Source: Claveliimonas bilis (GTDB lineage Bacteria; Bacillota; Clostridia; Lachnospirales; Lachnospiraceae). Taken from it: a stretch of DNA of 64,000 nt. Positions 1 through 7,531 of this stretch are shown piece by piece; position 1 is the first letter of the stretch; the number at the start of each line of letters is the position of its first letter. Under the pieces are notes generated by a model. That model was not told where the DNA came from, did not search any database, and saw nothing but the letters and a program-made list of their open reading frames with translations. The DNA lies in contig NZ_AP024845.1 of assembly GCF_020892095.1 (NCBI RefSeq), forward strand, positions 682,001-746,000. Reading direction: 5' to 3'. A program made the translations under genes and the position numbers.

Positions 1-1717
1 AGTCCAATATCAGCCGTTCCGCCTGTTCGGTCTTGGTGGCGGTGTTCCCGCCCGCGCCGGACAGCAGCTCGTCGGCGGTTATGTCGTATTCGCCTATCCA
101 TGAAAAGCCTGTTTCCGGGTCAAGGCAAAAGGCAACGGGCTTGCCCTCCGGCGCAAGGGAAGATTTGTCATGGACGATAACACGCACATTTGGCTCCCGC
201 TTCACGCGCCCGATCAGCAGGACGCTCCTTGCTGCGGCGCGGAAGTCAATAGAACCTAAGCCCCGGTATGCGCTCTGCCCTCCGGCAGCTTTGTTCAAGT
301 GTCCGATAAGGATAACGGCACACCCGGTACGCTCGGCAACATCGGCAAGGCGGCGGAACATGGGGCGCACTTCGTTTGCCCTGTTCATGTCGGTCTTTTC
401 GCCCATGTACGCCTGTATGGGGTCAAGGATAATCAACCGCGCCCCGTTCTGCGTGATTGCCTTTTCTATGCGCTCGTCGGAGAGGGTAAGCTCCCGCTTG
501 GCTTCATCAATCACAAGCACGCGGTCAAGGTCGGCTTCGGCTTCTATCAAGCGGGGCTTGACGGTATCGCCCAGCCCGTCCTCGGCGGTCTGGTAAATCA
601 CCTGGAATGGCGGCAAGGGCTTCATTCCCGGCAGCGTTCCCCCGGTGGTGCAGGCGGCGGCAAGGCGTAGGGCGAAGGTGGTCTTGCCCTCGCCGGGGTT
701 GCCTTGCACAATGGTTACTTTCCCAAAAGGGATATACGGCTCCCATAGCCATTCAACGGTCTGTGTGTCAACCTCGCTCATGCGGATAATCTCAACGGTT
801 TCTTCCTGCGGCGGCTCTTTCAAGCCGTAAACCGCTTCCCGGATATACTTCCCGTCTGTGATTTCCGCCCGGTGCTGCAATACCTCGTTCCAGTCCTTGT
901 AAAGCGGCACAAGGCGGTGGACGGTCAAGCCCTCCGGCATAAGCTCCGCAAGGCGGCTGCAAGCGTCGTTTCTCGCTTGGTCGCTGTCAAGGCAGAGGTA
1001 AACGGTCTTGATGTTCGGACGGTCAGAGAGGAAACGCAACAGGGCTTTTTCTCCCACGCCGCCCAATGACAAATAGCTCTGCTTCTGCCATGCCTTTTTG
1101 AACAGGCAGAGGAAAGATAACAGGTCAACGGGGGCTTCAAAGACAAAAAGCCTTTCGCCCTCGCCCCGGTAGCAGAAATTAAAGGCTTTGTCGCTGCCTT
1201 TCACATCAAGGCGGAAGTTTCCCGCCGTTCCTTTGCTGTGGGCGTAGCGCGGTATCCCGTCCTCGTCCCTCCCCACAAATACGGCGTTGTGGTGGGCTGC
1301 GTCCTCGTAAATATCGCCGCGGGCAAAGAAAAAGCCCGTCACATCTTCATCAATGCGGCGGGCTGCTGTGAGGTAGTTCCTCGCTGTTCGGTTGTCGGGG
1401 CTGCGGGGCGGTAGCCGGAAGTCGGAAAGGGACGCGGGGCAAGGTCTGTCCGGCGGCGGTGCGGCTCCCTTTTCTCCTGTGAGAAGTTCCACGGCTTCGG
1501 TGAAGCTCTTGCCGAAAAACTCCATGACAAAATCAACGGGGCCGCCGCCCTTGCTCTGGCTGTGCCTGTACCATTTGTTTCCCCGGACGGTCAAGCTGTC
1601 ATGCCGTTTCCAGCGGTATTCATTCCCGGCGCGGGTAAGCTGCTCGCCCTGTGATTGCAGGAAAGAAACAAGGTCGGCTTGGTTCGCCCGGTCTATCTGT
1701 TCTTGGGTGTAGTACAA
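1..1717 (-). CDS. DUF3991/TOPRIM and RecA-like ATPase protein (3' end missing)
   Basis: The frame is open from a TTG at 1717 to the window edge (572 codons). The TTG follows a clear AAAGGAG ribosome site that itself overlaps the end of the relaxase gene. The N-terminal half resembles DUF3991/TOPRIM proteins of Firmicutes mobile elements, with a TOPRIM-like stretch ending in LCLDSDQA. Around residue 330 a RepA/RecA-like P-loop ATPase begins: Walker A GNPGEGKTT, then Walker B LIILDP followed by a GHLNK segment. By family it probably combines primase-like and helicase-like functions for replication or mobilization of the element. It is co-transcribed with mobL. The role is inferred; the domain reading is fairly secure. 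Confidence 0.7.
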   Translation of the reverse strand, partial: MYYTQEQIDRANQADLVSFLQSQGEQLTRAGNEYRWKRHDSLTVRGNKWYRHSQSKGGGPVDFVMEFFGKSFTEAVELLTGEKGAAPPPDRPCPASLSDFRLPPRSPDNRTARNYLTAARRIDEDVTGFFFARGDIYEDAAHHNAVFVGRDEDGIPRYAHSKGTAGNFRLDVKGSDKAFNFCYRGEGERLFVFEAPVDLLSFLCLFKKAWQKQSYLSLGGVGEKALLRFLSDRPNIKTVYLCLDSDQARNDACSRLAELMPEGLTVHRLVPLYKDWNEVLQHRAEITDGKYIREAVYGLKEPPQEETVEIIRMSEVDTQTVEWLWEPYIPFGKVTIVQGNPGEGKTTFALRLAAACTTGGTLPGMKPLPPFQVIYQTAEDGLGDTVKPRLIEAEADLDRVLVIDEAKRELTLSDERIEKAITQNGARLIILDPIQAYMGEKTDMNRANEVRPMFRRLADVAERTGCAVILIGHLNKAAGGQSAYRGLGSIDFRAAARSVLLIGRVKREPNVRVIVHDKSSLAPEGKPVAFCLDPETGFSWIGEYDITADELLSGAGGNTATKTEQAERLILD

Positions 1718-1732
1718 AAATCTCAACTCCTT

Positions 1733-3235
1733 TCATCGTTCTAAGTCGTGCCGCTTGGCGCGGGTCTGCTCCGGCTGGTCGGCTTTCAATGCAATATCAA
1801 CGCACTTGCGGATATTGTGCAGCTCGGCAACCTCGGCGCGGGTTTCTTTCAGCTTGGTATATTCCGCTGTTCTCTGCCCGCTGAGGGTGGCGTACTCCTT
1901 TTCCCATTCAGCGATAGGCAAGGGTGGCCGTATCCCTTTCGGCAGATTTGCATGGAGATAGCGGTTTGCTGCGTTCCATAGGGTAAGCTCGGCGCGGTGG
2001 GCTTCCTCGTACTTGTCGCGCTTGTTCGTCCAGCCGTTTTTCAGCTTTTTCAGCTCGTCGTGAATGGGCTTGTACTCGGTGTAATTTTTCCCGTATTCAA
2101 TCAGCTTTTGCAATTCTTTCATGCGCTTCTCGGCGGTTTTCATGCCCTTCCGGATAGCGTCGGCTTGGTCGCTGACAGAGGAAAGGGCTGCGTCCAGCTC
2201 GTCAAGGGTGGAGATACCATGCTCGGAAAGGTAGTTGACCGCCGCCGCTACGGTTTTCAGTTCATCGGCTGCGTGCTGTTGCTGCCAATACTGCGAATAC
2301 TTCCGGCTTTTTTCCCTCTGAACGCTCATATACTTTATCAGCAGGTTTGCAAGGCCGGGGGATTGCGGGGGCTGCTCCGGGGCGGTTTCCCGCGCCTTGA
2401 ACAGCTCGCCAATCCATTCTTTGAGCTTTCCAATCTGCGCCCGGATTTCCCGGATAAGGCGGTTCGCCTTTTGGATATTCCGGTTCAGCTCGCCTTTCTC
2501 GGTGGCAATACCTTTCTTCTCCATCTGGCAAGCTACCACGCCCATGTGGACGGTAGGCAGCTCGTCAATGCCGCGCTCGGCGTTACTACGATGGTCGATA
2601 CGCTCCGGGCTTCCGGCTTGTTCAAGGTAGGCATTTGAAATATCCGCCCATGCCTTACGCCACAAGAGGGCGTTGCCCTTGTCGTTCCAGCCGGTCAGGT
2701 CAACTTTGTGCGTCTTGTATCTGCCGCTTGGCAAGCGGATACGCTCGCCGTTTTCATCAAGGTCATATTCCTTTTGGGACTTCGCCGCCCATGCGCCGCG
2801 CTCGTCAAGGGGGCGCATGGTAAGCATGATGTGACAATGGGGATTGCCCTTGCCGGTGTCGTGAATGGCAAAATCCACGCACATTCCTCTGGAAACAAAT
2901 TGAGAAGAACAGTATTCCCGGACAAGCCGGATCTGTTCCTCTCTGGATAATTCTATGGGGAGTGCTGCGTCAATCTCTCTGGCAAGCTGGGCGTTCCCGG
3001 CTTTCTCGTAAAGTTCCACATTGTTCCATAGAGTAGCGCGGTCAGAGAAAGAGGGCGGGGCATGGGGCGGCAGTAGGATTTCCGTATGGACAACGCCGCG
3101 CTTGCGGGTGTAGTCATGGGTCATTCCGTCCCACTCGTTTGTGATTTTCTCGCCGCTTCGGTAGGCGGCTGCGGCAACGGCTGACTTGCCTTTTCCTCGG
3201 CTCACAATGCCGATGTTACAATGGTAAATGGCTAT
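1733..3235 (-). CDS. mobL: MobA/MobL family relaxase (MOBQ)
   Basis: Nickase that would cut oriT and pilot the strand into a recipient using another element's secretion machinery. The conserved start of the family is visible (IYHCNI, then GKGKSAVAAAAYRSGE), followed by the metal-binding histidine motif in NPHCHIMLTMRP near residue 125. The C-terminal half is charged and coiled-coil-like. The codon where the family normally has its first Met is ATA here (3233-3235), 4 bases after the GGGAGGTG ribosome site; the nearest usual start, GTG at 3242-3244, lies inside that site. So the start is either ATA or a badly spaced GTG. From ATA it is about 500 aa, near full length. A candidate oriT lies just upstream. 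Confidence 0.85.
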   Translation of the reverse strand: MAIYHCNIGIVSRGKGKSAVAAAAYRSGEKITNEWDGMTHDYTRKRGVVHTEILLPPHAPPSFSDRATLWNNVELYEKAGNAQLAREIDAALPIELSREEQIRLVREYCSSQFVSRGMCVDFAIHDTGKGNPHCHIMLTMRPLDERGAWAAKSQKEYDLDENGERIRLPSGRYKTHKVDLTGWNDKGNALLWRKAWADISNAYLEQAGSPERIDHRSNAERGIDELPTVHMGVVACQMEKKGIATEKGELNRNIQKANRLIREIRAQIGKLKEWIGELFKARETAPEQPPQSPGLANLLIKYMSVQREKSRKYSQYWQQQHAADELKTVAAAVNYLSEHGISTLDELDAALSSVSDQADAIRKGMKTAEKRMKELQKLIEYGKNYTEYKPIHDELKKLKNGWTNKRDKYEEAHRAELTLWNAANRYLHANLPKGIRPPLPIAEWEKEYATLSGQRTAEYTKLKETRAEVAELHNIRKCVDIALKADQPEQTRAKRHDLER

Positions 3236-3424
3236 GGGTATCACCTCCCGGATAGGATAATAAAACCCGCAAAAATAGTACAGACGCGTAAGCGGGTGTA
3301 CTGTTTTTGTGGGTGTGCAGGGATAGCCGCGAAGCGGCGCAAGGGGTGCAGCCCCTTGTTGCGGCAAAGCCGCCATATCGGAGCGCGGGGAAAGTTCCCT
3401 GTGCGGAGATAAGCCCTCGGCAGA

Positions 3425-3465
3425 GCGCACACGCCCGCAAGGGTGTATAAGTGCGCCCTTTGTGC
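3425..3465. other. oriT: Candidate oriT with MOBQ-type nick site
   Basis: Bases 3448-3459 read TAAGTGCGCCCT, matching the nick-region consensus I know for MOBQ plasmids such as RSF1010 and pIP501. Directly before it is an imperfect inverted repeat (ACACGCCC...GGGTGT, 3429-3446), the usual relaxase-binding arrangement. Further small inverted repeats fill 3330-3400. The site lies between DUF3847 and the MOBQ-type relaxase gene, where an oriT is expected. The remainder of 3236-3473 holds no gene. Confidence 0.72.
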
Positions 3466-3473
3466 CAAAGGGA

Positions 3474-3770
3474 TTATTCGCTTTTCCCGCCCTTGGTGCG
3501 TTTTTTCAGATAAGCCCGCGCTTCCTCGCTCGTCAAGGCAAGCCGGAGAAAGGCGGCGGCTTCCTCGTCGGTCATGGTCTTGGCTTCCGGCACAATGCTC
3601 TCAAAGACCGCACCCCGGACGATCAGCCGATGGCTGCGCGTCCTGCGTTCCTCTTGGGATAACTTTTGCCGCAACACCTTTTCCCGGTTTTCAAGCTGCC
3701 GGATTTTCTTCTTCCCGTCCTCAATCTCGGCTTGCAATTCCTCGCGGTTTTTTTCTCTCGGTTTCGTCAT
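3474..3770 (-). CDS. DUF3847 family protein
   Basis: A 98-residue, highly charged protein; residues 5-50 look like a coiled coil. It matches DUF3847 proteins found next to mob genes on clostridial mobile elements. A good ribosome site (AGGAGTG) precedes the ATG. The position, between the cargo terminator and the oriT and upstream of the relaxase, suggests an accessory mobilization protein (the family's biochemical role is not established). Family recognition is reasonably sure; function is unknown. Confidence 0.7.
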   Translation of the reverse strand: MTKPREKNREELQAEIEDGKKKIRQLENREKVLRQKLSQEERRTRSHRLIVRGAVFESIVPEAKTMTDEEAAAFLRLALTSEEARAYLKKRTKGGKSE

Positions 3771-3803
3771 GGGTGGTCACTCCTTTCTACCTGTCGGCAT
3801 AGA

Positions 3804-3836
3804 AAAAGGACAGTCGATTTCCTCGGCTGTCCTTTT
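3804..3836 (-). terminator. Rho-independent terminator of the methyltransferase gene
   Basis: Perfect 10-bp arms (AAAAGGACAG / CTGTCCTTTT) around a 13-nt loop, with a T run on the minus strand. It lies 66 bp after the methyltransferase stop codon and before the DUF3847 gene, closing the cargo cassette as its own transcription unit. Confidence 0.8.
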
Positions 3837-3901
3837 GATTAGGGTGTTTGGTTTACTCCGTTCTGCTCAATAAATGGGAATATTAAATATCAATACGCCC
3901 T

Positions 3902-4735
3902 TTAATACATTCCTATTAAAACATCAGCTTCGATTGTCAAATGTGTGAGAGTACACCAATCAACGCAATCTTTTTCAACGCAAAAGAGAAGCGGCGTCAT
4001 TTCAATAAACGACATTCTTTGTTCTGATGACAACTGTACGGTGGCTGAAACCGTTTCTCTTGAAATGGTTTTAAGATATTTCTCAAAATATTCAACGACA
4101 GACTCATTTGAATAATCTGGATTTTTCAAGTGTGCTTGCACTTTAGTCCTAATTTCCCTCAAATGATTTTTCGTAGGAATTACTTTCACAACATATCCGT
4201 TAGGAGATAGCAATCGCTGAAATTCTTTGTAGTGTGCAGGCGAAAATATGTCTAAAATACAATCCATACTTCCGTCTTTCAAAGGGATTTTTGATAAGTC
4301 AGTAACAAACCACTTCACTGCTTTGCGCTTGTCTTTTTTTGATGCAATCTGTATTGCCTCCCTTGACAAGTCAAAAGCAAAGATGTTTCGTTCTGTTCTT
4401 TGCTGTATCTGCCTTGCATAGAAACCCTCGCCGCAACCAACATCTAAAATGTTTCTTATAGATGGCGTATCAGAAATAAACTGTATGATTTTCTCCAACA
4501 CAACATCATACATGCCATACTCCAAAATTTGGTGCCGGTTGTCAAAAGACCGCTTGCTGTAGTTGGTTTTGGGCGATGATTTTAACAACAAATTTACATA
4601 CCCATATCTTGAAATATCAAAGCAATGTCCATGTCTACAAATTAGGCTATTGCCTTGTATATCCATTGATTTTGTGCAAATTGGGCATTGAAAATAAACC
4701 TTGCTGTCTGCAAAGCGTGATAAATTATTATTCAT
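3902..4735 (-). CDS. RlmA/TlrB-type 23S rRNA (guanine-N1) methyltransferase
   Basis: A 277-aa class I SAM-dependent methyltransferase. The N-terminus has the Zn-binding module of the RlmA family (CPIC near residue 18, CRHGH near residue 33, then YGYVNLL), followed by the SAM motif ILDVGCGEG near residue 98. RlmA-II/TlrB enzymes methylate G748 of 23S rRNA in the exit tunnel and, in known cases, affect sensitivity to tylosin-type macrolides and ketolides. The gene is much more AT-rich than the element around it. It has its own promoter, an upstream leader ORF with alternative stem-loops, and its own terminator, the layout of an inducible resistance gene. The family is secure; the exact target base and drug spectrum are inferred. 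Confidence 0.82.
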   Translation of the reverse strand: MNNNLSRFADSKVYFQCPICTKSMDIQGNSLICRHGHCFDISRYGYVNLLLKSSPKTNYSKRSFDNRHQILEYGMYDVVLEKIIQFISDTPSIRNILDVGCGEGFYARQIQQRTERNIFAFDLSREAIQIASKKDKRKAVKWFVTDLSKIPLKDGSMDCILDIFSPAHYKEFQRLLSPNGYVVKVIPTKNHLREIRTKVQAHLKNPDYSNESVVEYFEKYLKTISRETVSATVQLSSEQRMSFIEMTPLLFCVEKDCVDWCTLTHLTIEADVLIGMY

Positions 4736-4745
4736 TTGTTTTTCC

Positions 4746-4814
4746 TCCGTAATTACATCTCTGCTTCAATAAGCGAGTTATGCAGTACGGATAACCGCAA
4801 CATAACTCGCGGTT
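4746..4814 (-). promoter_or_regulatory. Attenuator stem-loops between leader ORF and methyltransferase gene
   Basis: A perfect 10-bp stem (arms 4801-4810 and 4773-4782, GCGAGTTATG) begins 4 nt after the leader stop codon. A competing 6-bp stem (AACCGC at 4809-4814 with GCGGTT at 4793-4798) cannot form at the same time. A further 6-nt match links the loop (TCCGTA, 4786-4791) to the ribosome site of the methyltransferase (TACGGA, 4746-4751). A ribosome paused on the leader would cover the first arm and shift these pairings. No U run follows, so translational rather than transcriptional attenuation is more likely. Mechanism is inferred. Confidence 0.65.
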
Positions 4815-4841
4815 TTATCTTAATCTCATAAATGTAACCAT
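4815..4841 (-). CDS. 8-residue leader peptide MVTFMRLR (macrolide-arrest type)
   Basis: An ATG with an ideal ribosome site (GGAGG, 8 nt spacing) opens a frame of eight codons, Met-Val-Thr-Phe-Met-Arg-Leu-Arg, ending in TAA. The closing Met-Arg-Leu-Arg is the arrest motif of ErmD-type leader peptides (RLR class), in which a macrolide-bound ribosome stops at Arg-Leu-Arg. It stands alone ahead of an rRNA methyltransferase, with stem-loops starting 4 nt after the stop. The sequence elements are directly visible; macrolide response is inferred from the known family. Confidence 0.8.
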   Translation of the reverse strand: MVTFMRLR

Positions 4842-4889
4842 TGTGTTGTCCTCCAATCAATTCCGCAGTATTACTCTGCTTTTAGAAAA

Positions 4890-4918
4890 AGTATAGCACA
4901 AAACTATGAACATTTCCA
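4890..4918 (-). promoter_or_regulatory. Promoter of leader/methyltransferase cassette
   Basis: Extended -10 TGC-TATACT at 4890-4898 on the minus strand, about 50 bp upstream of the leader ATG. The -35 (TGGAAA, 4913-4918) is weak, consistent with an extended -10 promoter. Confidence 0.5.
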
Positions 4919-4920
4919 CT

Positions 4921-5217
4921 CTATTTCAGCCTGTCGGCGGCGTTGCTCTCTCTGGCGTACCGCCGCGCCGCTTCCCGCCGTTCCTCGCTGTATGGGGCGG
5001 TCAGACGGAAAGAGAAGCGGCCTTTCTCAATGTCAAACTCCATGCAGCCCGTTTCCGGGTCTGCATCGGTCTGGCGGCACACATCGGGGTGCTGCTCGGC
5101 ATAGGCGGCAAGCCGCTTCTTCAAGTCGGTATTGTGGGTACGGATATGGATCAACGGGTCTTTCTCATCAAACCAGATGTCTGTGGTCTTTTTTTGCTTG
5201 GGAAACCCTGTTCGCAT
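4921..5217 (-). CDS. Small mobile-element protein of unknown function
   Basis: A 98-residue acidic/basic mixed protein beginning MRTGFPKQKK. The start is set by AAAGGAG 5 nt before the ATG; the frame stays open further upstream but that part overlaps tnpW in another frame and has no ribosome site. It contains no signal peptide or membrane segment. I recognise the type from other TnpX-type elements but know no function. It lies between tnpW and the methyltransferase cassette. Confidence 0.55.
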   Translation of the reverse strand: MRTGFPKQKKTTDIWFDEKDPLIHIRTHNTDLKKRLAAYAEQHPDVCRQTDADPETGCMEFDIEKGRFSFRLTAPYSEERREAARRYARESNAADRLK

Positions 5218-5309
5218 AAACTCTCCTTTCTGCGCCCCTGTTACGCAATAGGGGCATTTTTCGGGTGTTTTCTCCGGCTCTTGACTTGGAGAAAACGGCG
5301 TTTTTGACG

Positions 5310-5348
5310 ATAAAAACCGCCCGGACGGGGAATGTATCGTCGGGGCGG
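5310..5348 (-). terminator. Terminator after tnpW
   Basis: GC-rich stem (CCGCCC...GGGCGG extended by GACG/CGTC past one mismatch) followed by TTTTTAT on the minus strand, starting 4 bp past the end of tnpW. Confidence 0.65.
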
Positions 5349-5351
5349 CTG

Positions 5352-5555
5352 TTATCGCAAAATTTCCGATTTTTCCGGCTCTTGACCGTCCTGCAAGCTG
5401 TCGGCAAGTATCACTTTGAGCAGCTTGTCGCGGAATGTTTCTGTGCTGCTGTGATTGAAAAATAACTCCGCAACAATAGTCTGCCCGTTTCTCTGCATCG
5501 TGATAATACTGTCGGGGTTCCGGGGCGCGGTGGGCGTCCCGTTCTGTTCTGTCAT
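5352..5555 (-). CDS. tnpW: Transposon-encoded protein TnpW
   Basis: A 67-residue protein with the pattern of the TnpW family of Tn4451-like elements (ITMQRNGQTIVAELFF followed by TFRDKLLKVIL). No activity has been assigned to the family to my knowledge. It lies about 80 bp downstream of the recombinase gene and is separated from it by a hairpin. The start ATG follows a GGAGCC ribosome site. Confidence 0.75.
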   Translation of the reverse strand: MTEQNGTPTAPRNPDSIITMQRNGQTIVAELFFNHSSTETFRDKLLKVILADSLQDGQEPEKSEILR

Positions 5556-5576
5556 AGGCGGCTCCTTTCTTCGGGC

Positions 5577-5614
5577 GCAAAAGAGGGACTTCCCGTAGCC
5601 GGAAAATCCCTCTT
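5577..5614 (-). terminator. Terminator after tnpX
   Basis: Perfect 8-bp stem (AAGAGGGA / TCCCTCTT, 5581-5588 and 5607-5614) with a short T run on the minus strand, 20 bp after the tnpX stop. Confidence 0.6.
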
Positions 5615-5633
5615 GGTTGTCGGTTATTCTGTT

Positions 5634-7484
5634 TTACTGTGCGGGCTGTGCGGCGGCGGTCTGCGCCTTTCTCCTTGCCCGGTATTCCCGCGCCTTGATA
5701 CGGTCATACTCCCGCTGCTTTTCAAGGTTTCGCGCCCGGTACTCCCTTGAATACTGCCGGTGATAGGCGCGGCTCTTTTCCTTTTTGGCTTCTTCGATTT
5801 CCTCCCGCATTTGCCGGATTTCCTGCTCGGTCGGCTCTGCAAGCTGCGTTACTTCGTTCTCGAACCTGCCGATATAGTTGAAATATATGCTGATGTGCTG
5901 GATTGCGTATCTCGCCCTTTTCTGGTCGCGCTCATGCACTTCAATCCTGCTGATAAACTCGTTGAGAATGGCGGGGGTGAGGTCGGTAAAGGCGGCATGG
6001 CGTTCCGTCAGCTTCAAAAACTTCTGCGCCCGTCCTCCCGCGTTCTCATAAGCGGATAGCTGCTCTTGCAGCCCCGCAAGCTCCGTTTTCAGTGTGTAGT
6101 ATTCTTCCGAATACTTCTGCGACATTTGCTCGTAGCGGTCTTGCGGGATAGTGCCGAGAGCGTTGTCCTCATAGAGCTTATTCAGCACCTTGTCAATCTG
6201 TTCAAGGCGTGTCGTGATTTGCGGGATACGTTTCTGCTGTTTCTTGGTCTGGTCGGTCTGCTGCATGGCAAGGTTCTTTTTCACTAAGGCTTCAAACTCT
6301 GCCCGGTTGCTGATAGAGTAGTCCTCGATTTTCTTCAGCACTTCCGCGACGGTCTGCATAAGCACGTCAGCGTCAATGATGTGTGGGGAATGGCACTTGG
6401 GATTTTTGGCTTTTCCCTTGTGATACTCGCTGCAATAGGCAACGTGCCGCTTGCCGCCGTTTCTGTAATCTATGCGGATGTGCATTTTTGCGCCGCAATC
6501 CTTACAGAAAAGCAAGCCCGACAAAGGGTGGATTTCCCCGTCCCCGTTGGGGCGTCTGACGGGCGCGTTTTCCAAAATCCGCTGTGCGGTTTCAAAGTCA
6601 GCGCGGTCAATAATCGGCTCATGCACATTTTCGGTTATCTGCCATTGGCTCCGGTCTACATAGTGGTTCCGCTTGTCCCGGAAATGCTTTGTGGTCTTGA
6701 AGTTGACTACATCGCCGCAATACTCCTGCCGTGTGAGGATATGGGTCAAGGTGGCTTTGTTCCACTTGTAGCGGTTATCCTCATTGAGCGCCTTGTTTTT
6801 ACACGTTCCCCGTCCCCGGTCTTTCATGTAGAAAGTGGGGGTAGGGATTTGCTCGCTTTTCAGATATACGGCGATTTGGTTGCGGTTCTTCCCGCCGATA
6901 AACAGACGGAAAATAAGGCGCACAACCTCGGCGGCTTCCTCGTTGATTATCCAAAAATCCTTGTTGTCCGGGTCTTTCATATAGCCGTAGGGGGCTTCGG
7001 TGGCAATCGGCTTTCCGCTCATACCTTTGGTCTTAATGCCCGTTTTCACTTTCTTGCTGATGTCCTTTGCGTACCACTCCGACATGATGTTGATAAAGGG
7101 CGCAAACTCCAATGTGTCGGGCTTCTCGCTGTCAATGCCGTTGTTGACCGCAATAAAGCGCACGTTGTTCCGTCTGAATATCTCCATAGCGTTGCCGACT
7201 TGGAGATAGTCGCGCCCCCAGCGGGTTAGGTCTTTCATAATGCAAACGCCGATTTTCCCGTTCTCTACATCGTCCATCATGCGGGAGTAGGCAGAACGGT
7301 CAAAAAATCTGCCGCTTTCATCGTCGTCGATGTAGTGCCGGATATTCGTCAACCGCTGCCCTCTGGCGTAGTTCTCCAAAAAGATTTTCTGGTTCTGTAT
7401 GCTGTTGCTCTCGCCGCCGTCCCTGTCCTCGTCCCCTACGGAAAGACGGGAGTAAAGGGCGGTAATTTTGCTATAATCAGTCAT
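5634..7484 (-). CDS. tnpX: TnpX-type large serine recombinase
   Basis: Excises and inserts the element as a circle. The 616-residue protein has an N-terminal resolvase domain with catalytic Ser15 in YSRLS and downstream RDGGES and KDLTRWGRD motifs. A recombinase domain follows (PYGYMKDP to about residue 270), then a zinc ribbon (LLFCKDCGAKM ... YCSEYHKG) and a coiled coil with a long Arg/Lys-rich tail. The start is the second of two close ATGs because it sits 8 nt after AGGAGG; the first is only 2 nt away. The gene begins about 60 bp inside the element end, so its promoter may be completed when the circle closes, as known for Tn4451. Confidence 0.92.
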   Translation of the reverse strand: MTDYSKITALYSRLSVGDEDRDGGESNSIQNQKIFLENYARGQRLTNIRHYIDDDESGRFFDRSAYSRMMDDVENGKIGVCIMKDLTRWGRDYLQVGNAMEIFRRNNVRFIAVNNGIDSEKPDTLEFAPFINIMSEWYAKDISKKVKTGIKTKGMSGKPIATEAPYGYMKDPDNKDFWIINEEAAEVVRLIFRLFIGGKNRNQIAVYLKSEQIPTPTFYMKDRGRGTCKNKALNEDNRYKWNKATLTHILTRQEYCGDVVNFKTTKHFRDKRNHYVDRSQWQITENVHEPIIDRADFETAQRILENAPVRRPNGDGEIHPLSGLLFCKDCGAKMHIRIDYRNGGKRHVAYCSEYHKGKAKNPKCHSPHIIDADVLMQTVAEVLKKIEDYSISNRAEFEALVKKNLAMQQTDQTKKQQKRIPQITTRLEQIDKVLNKLYEDNALGTIPQDRYEQMSQKYSEEYYTLKTELAGLQEQLSAYENAGGRAQKFLKLTERHAAFTDLTPAILNEFISRIEVHERDQKRARYAIQHISIYFNYIGRFENEVTQLAEPTEQEIRQMREEIEEAKKEKSRAYHRQYSREYRARNLEKQREYDRIKAREYRARRKAQTAAAQPAQ

Positions 7485-7531
7485 GTGCATAACCTCCTGT
7501 GCGTCCATGTAGGTGTCCTTTACACTTAAAA

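Noticed and set aside
3902..4735. Erm-type methyltransferase
   Set aside because: The N-terminal zinc module and YGYVNLL motif place it in the RlmA family; Erm motifs are absent.
4773..4810. Rho-independent terminator ahead of the methyltransferase gene
   Set aside because: No U run follows the stem on the transcribed strand, so a translational switch is more likely.
5218..5580. N-terminal extension of the 98-residue protein to 5580
   Set aside because: It would cover tnpW in another frame and lacks a ribosome site; the start at 5217 has AAAGGAG.
6381..7229. 282-codon plus-strand frame inside tnpX
   Set aside because: Shadow of a GC-rich gene on the other strand; the tnpX frame has all family motifs.
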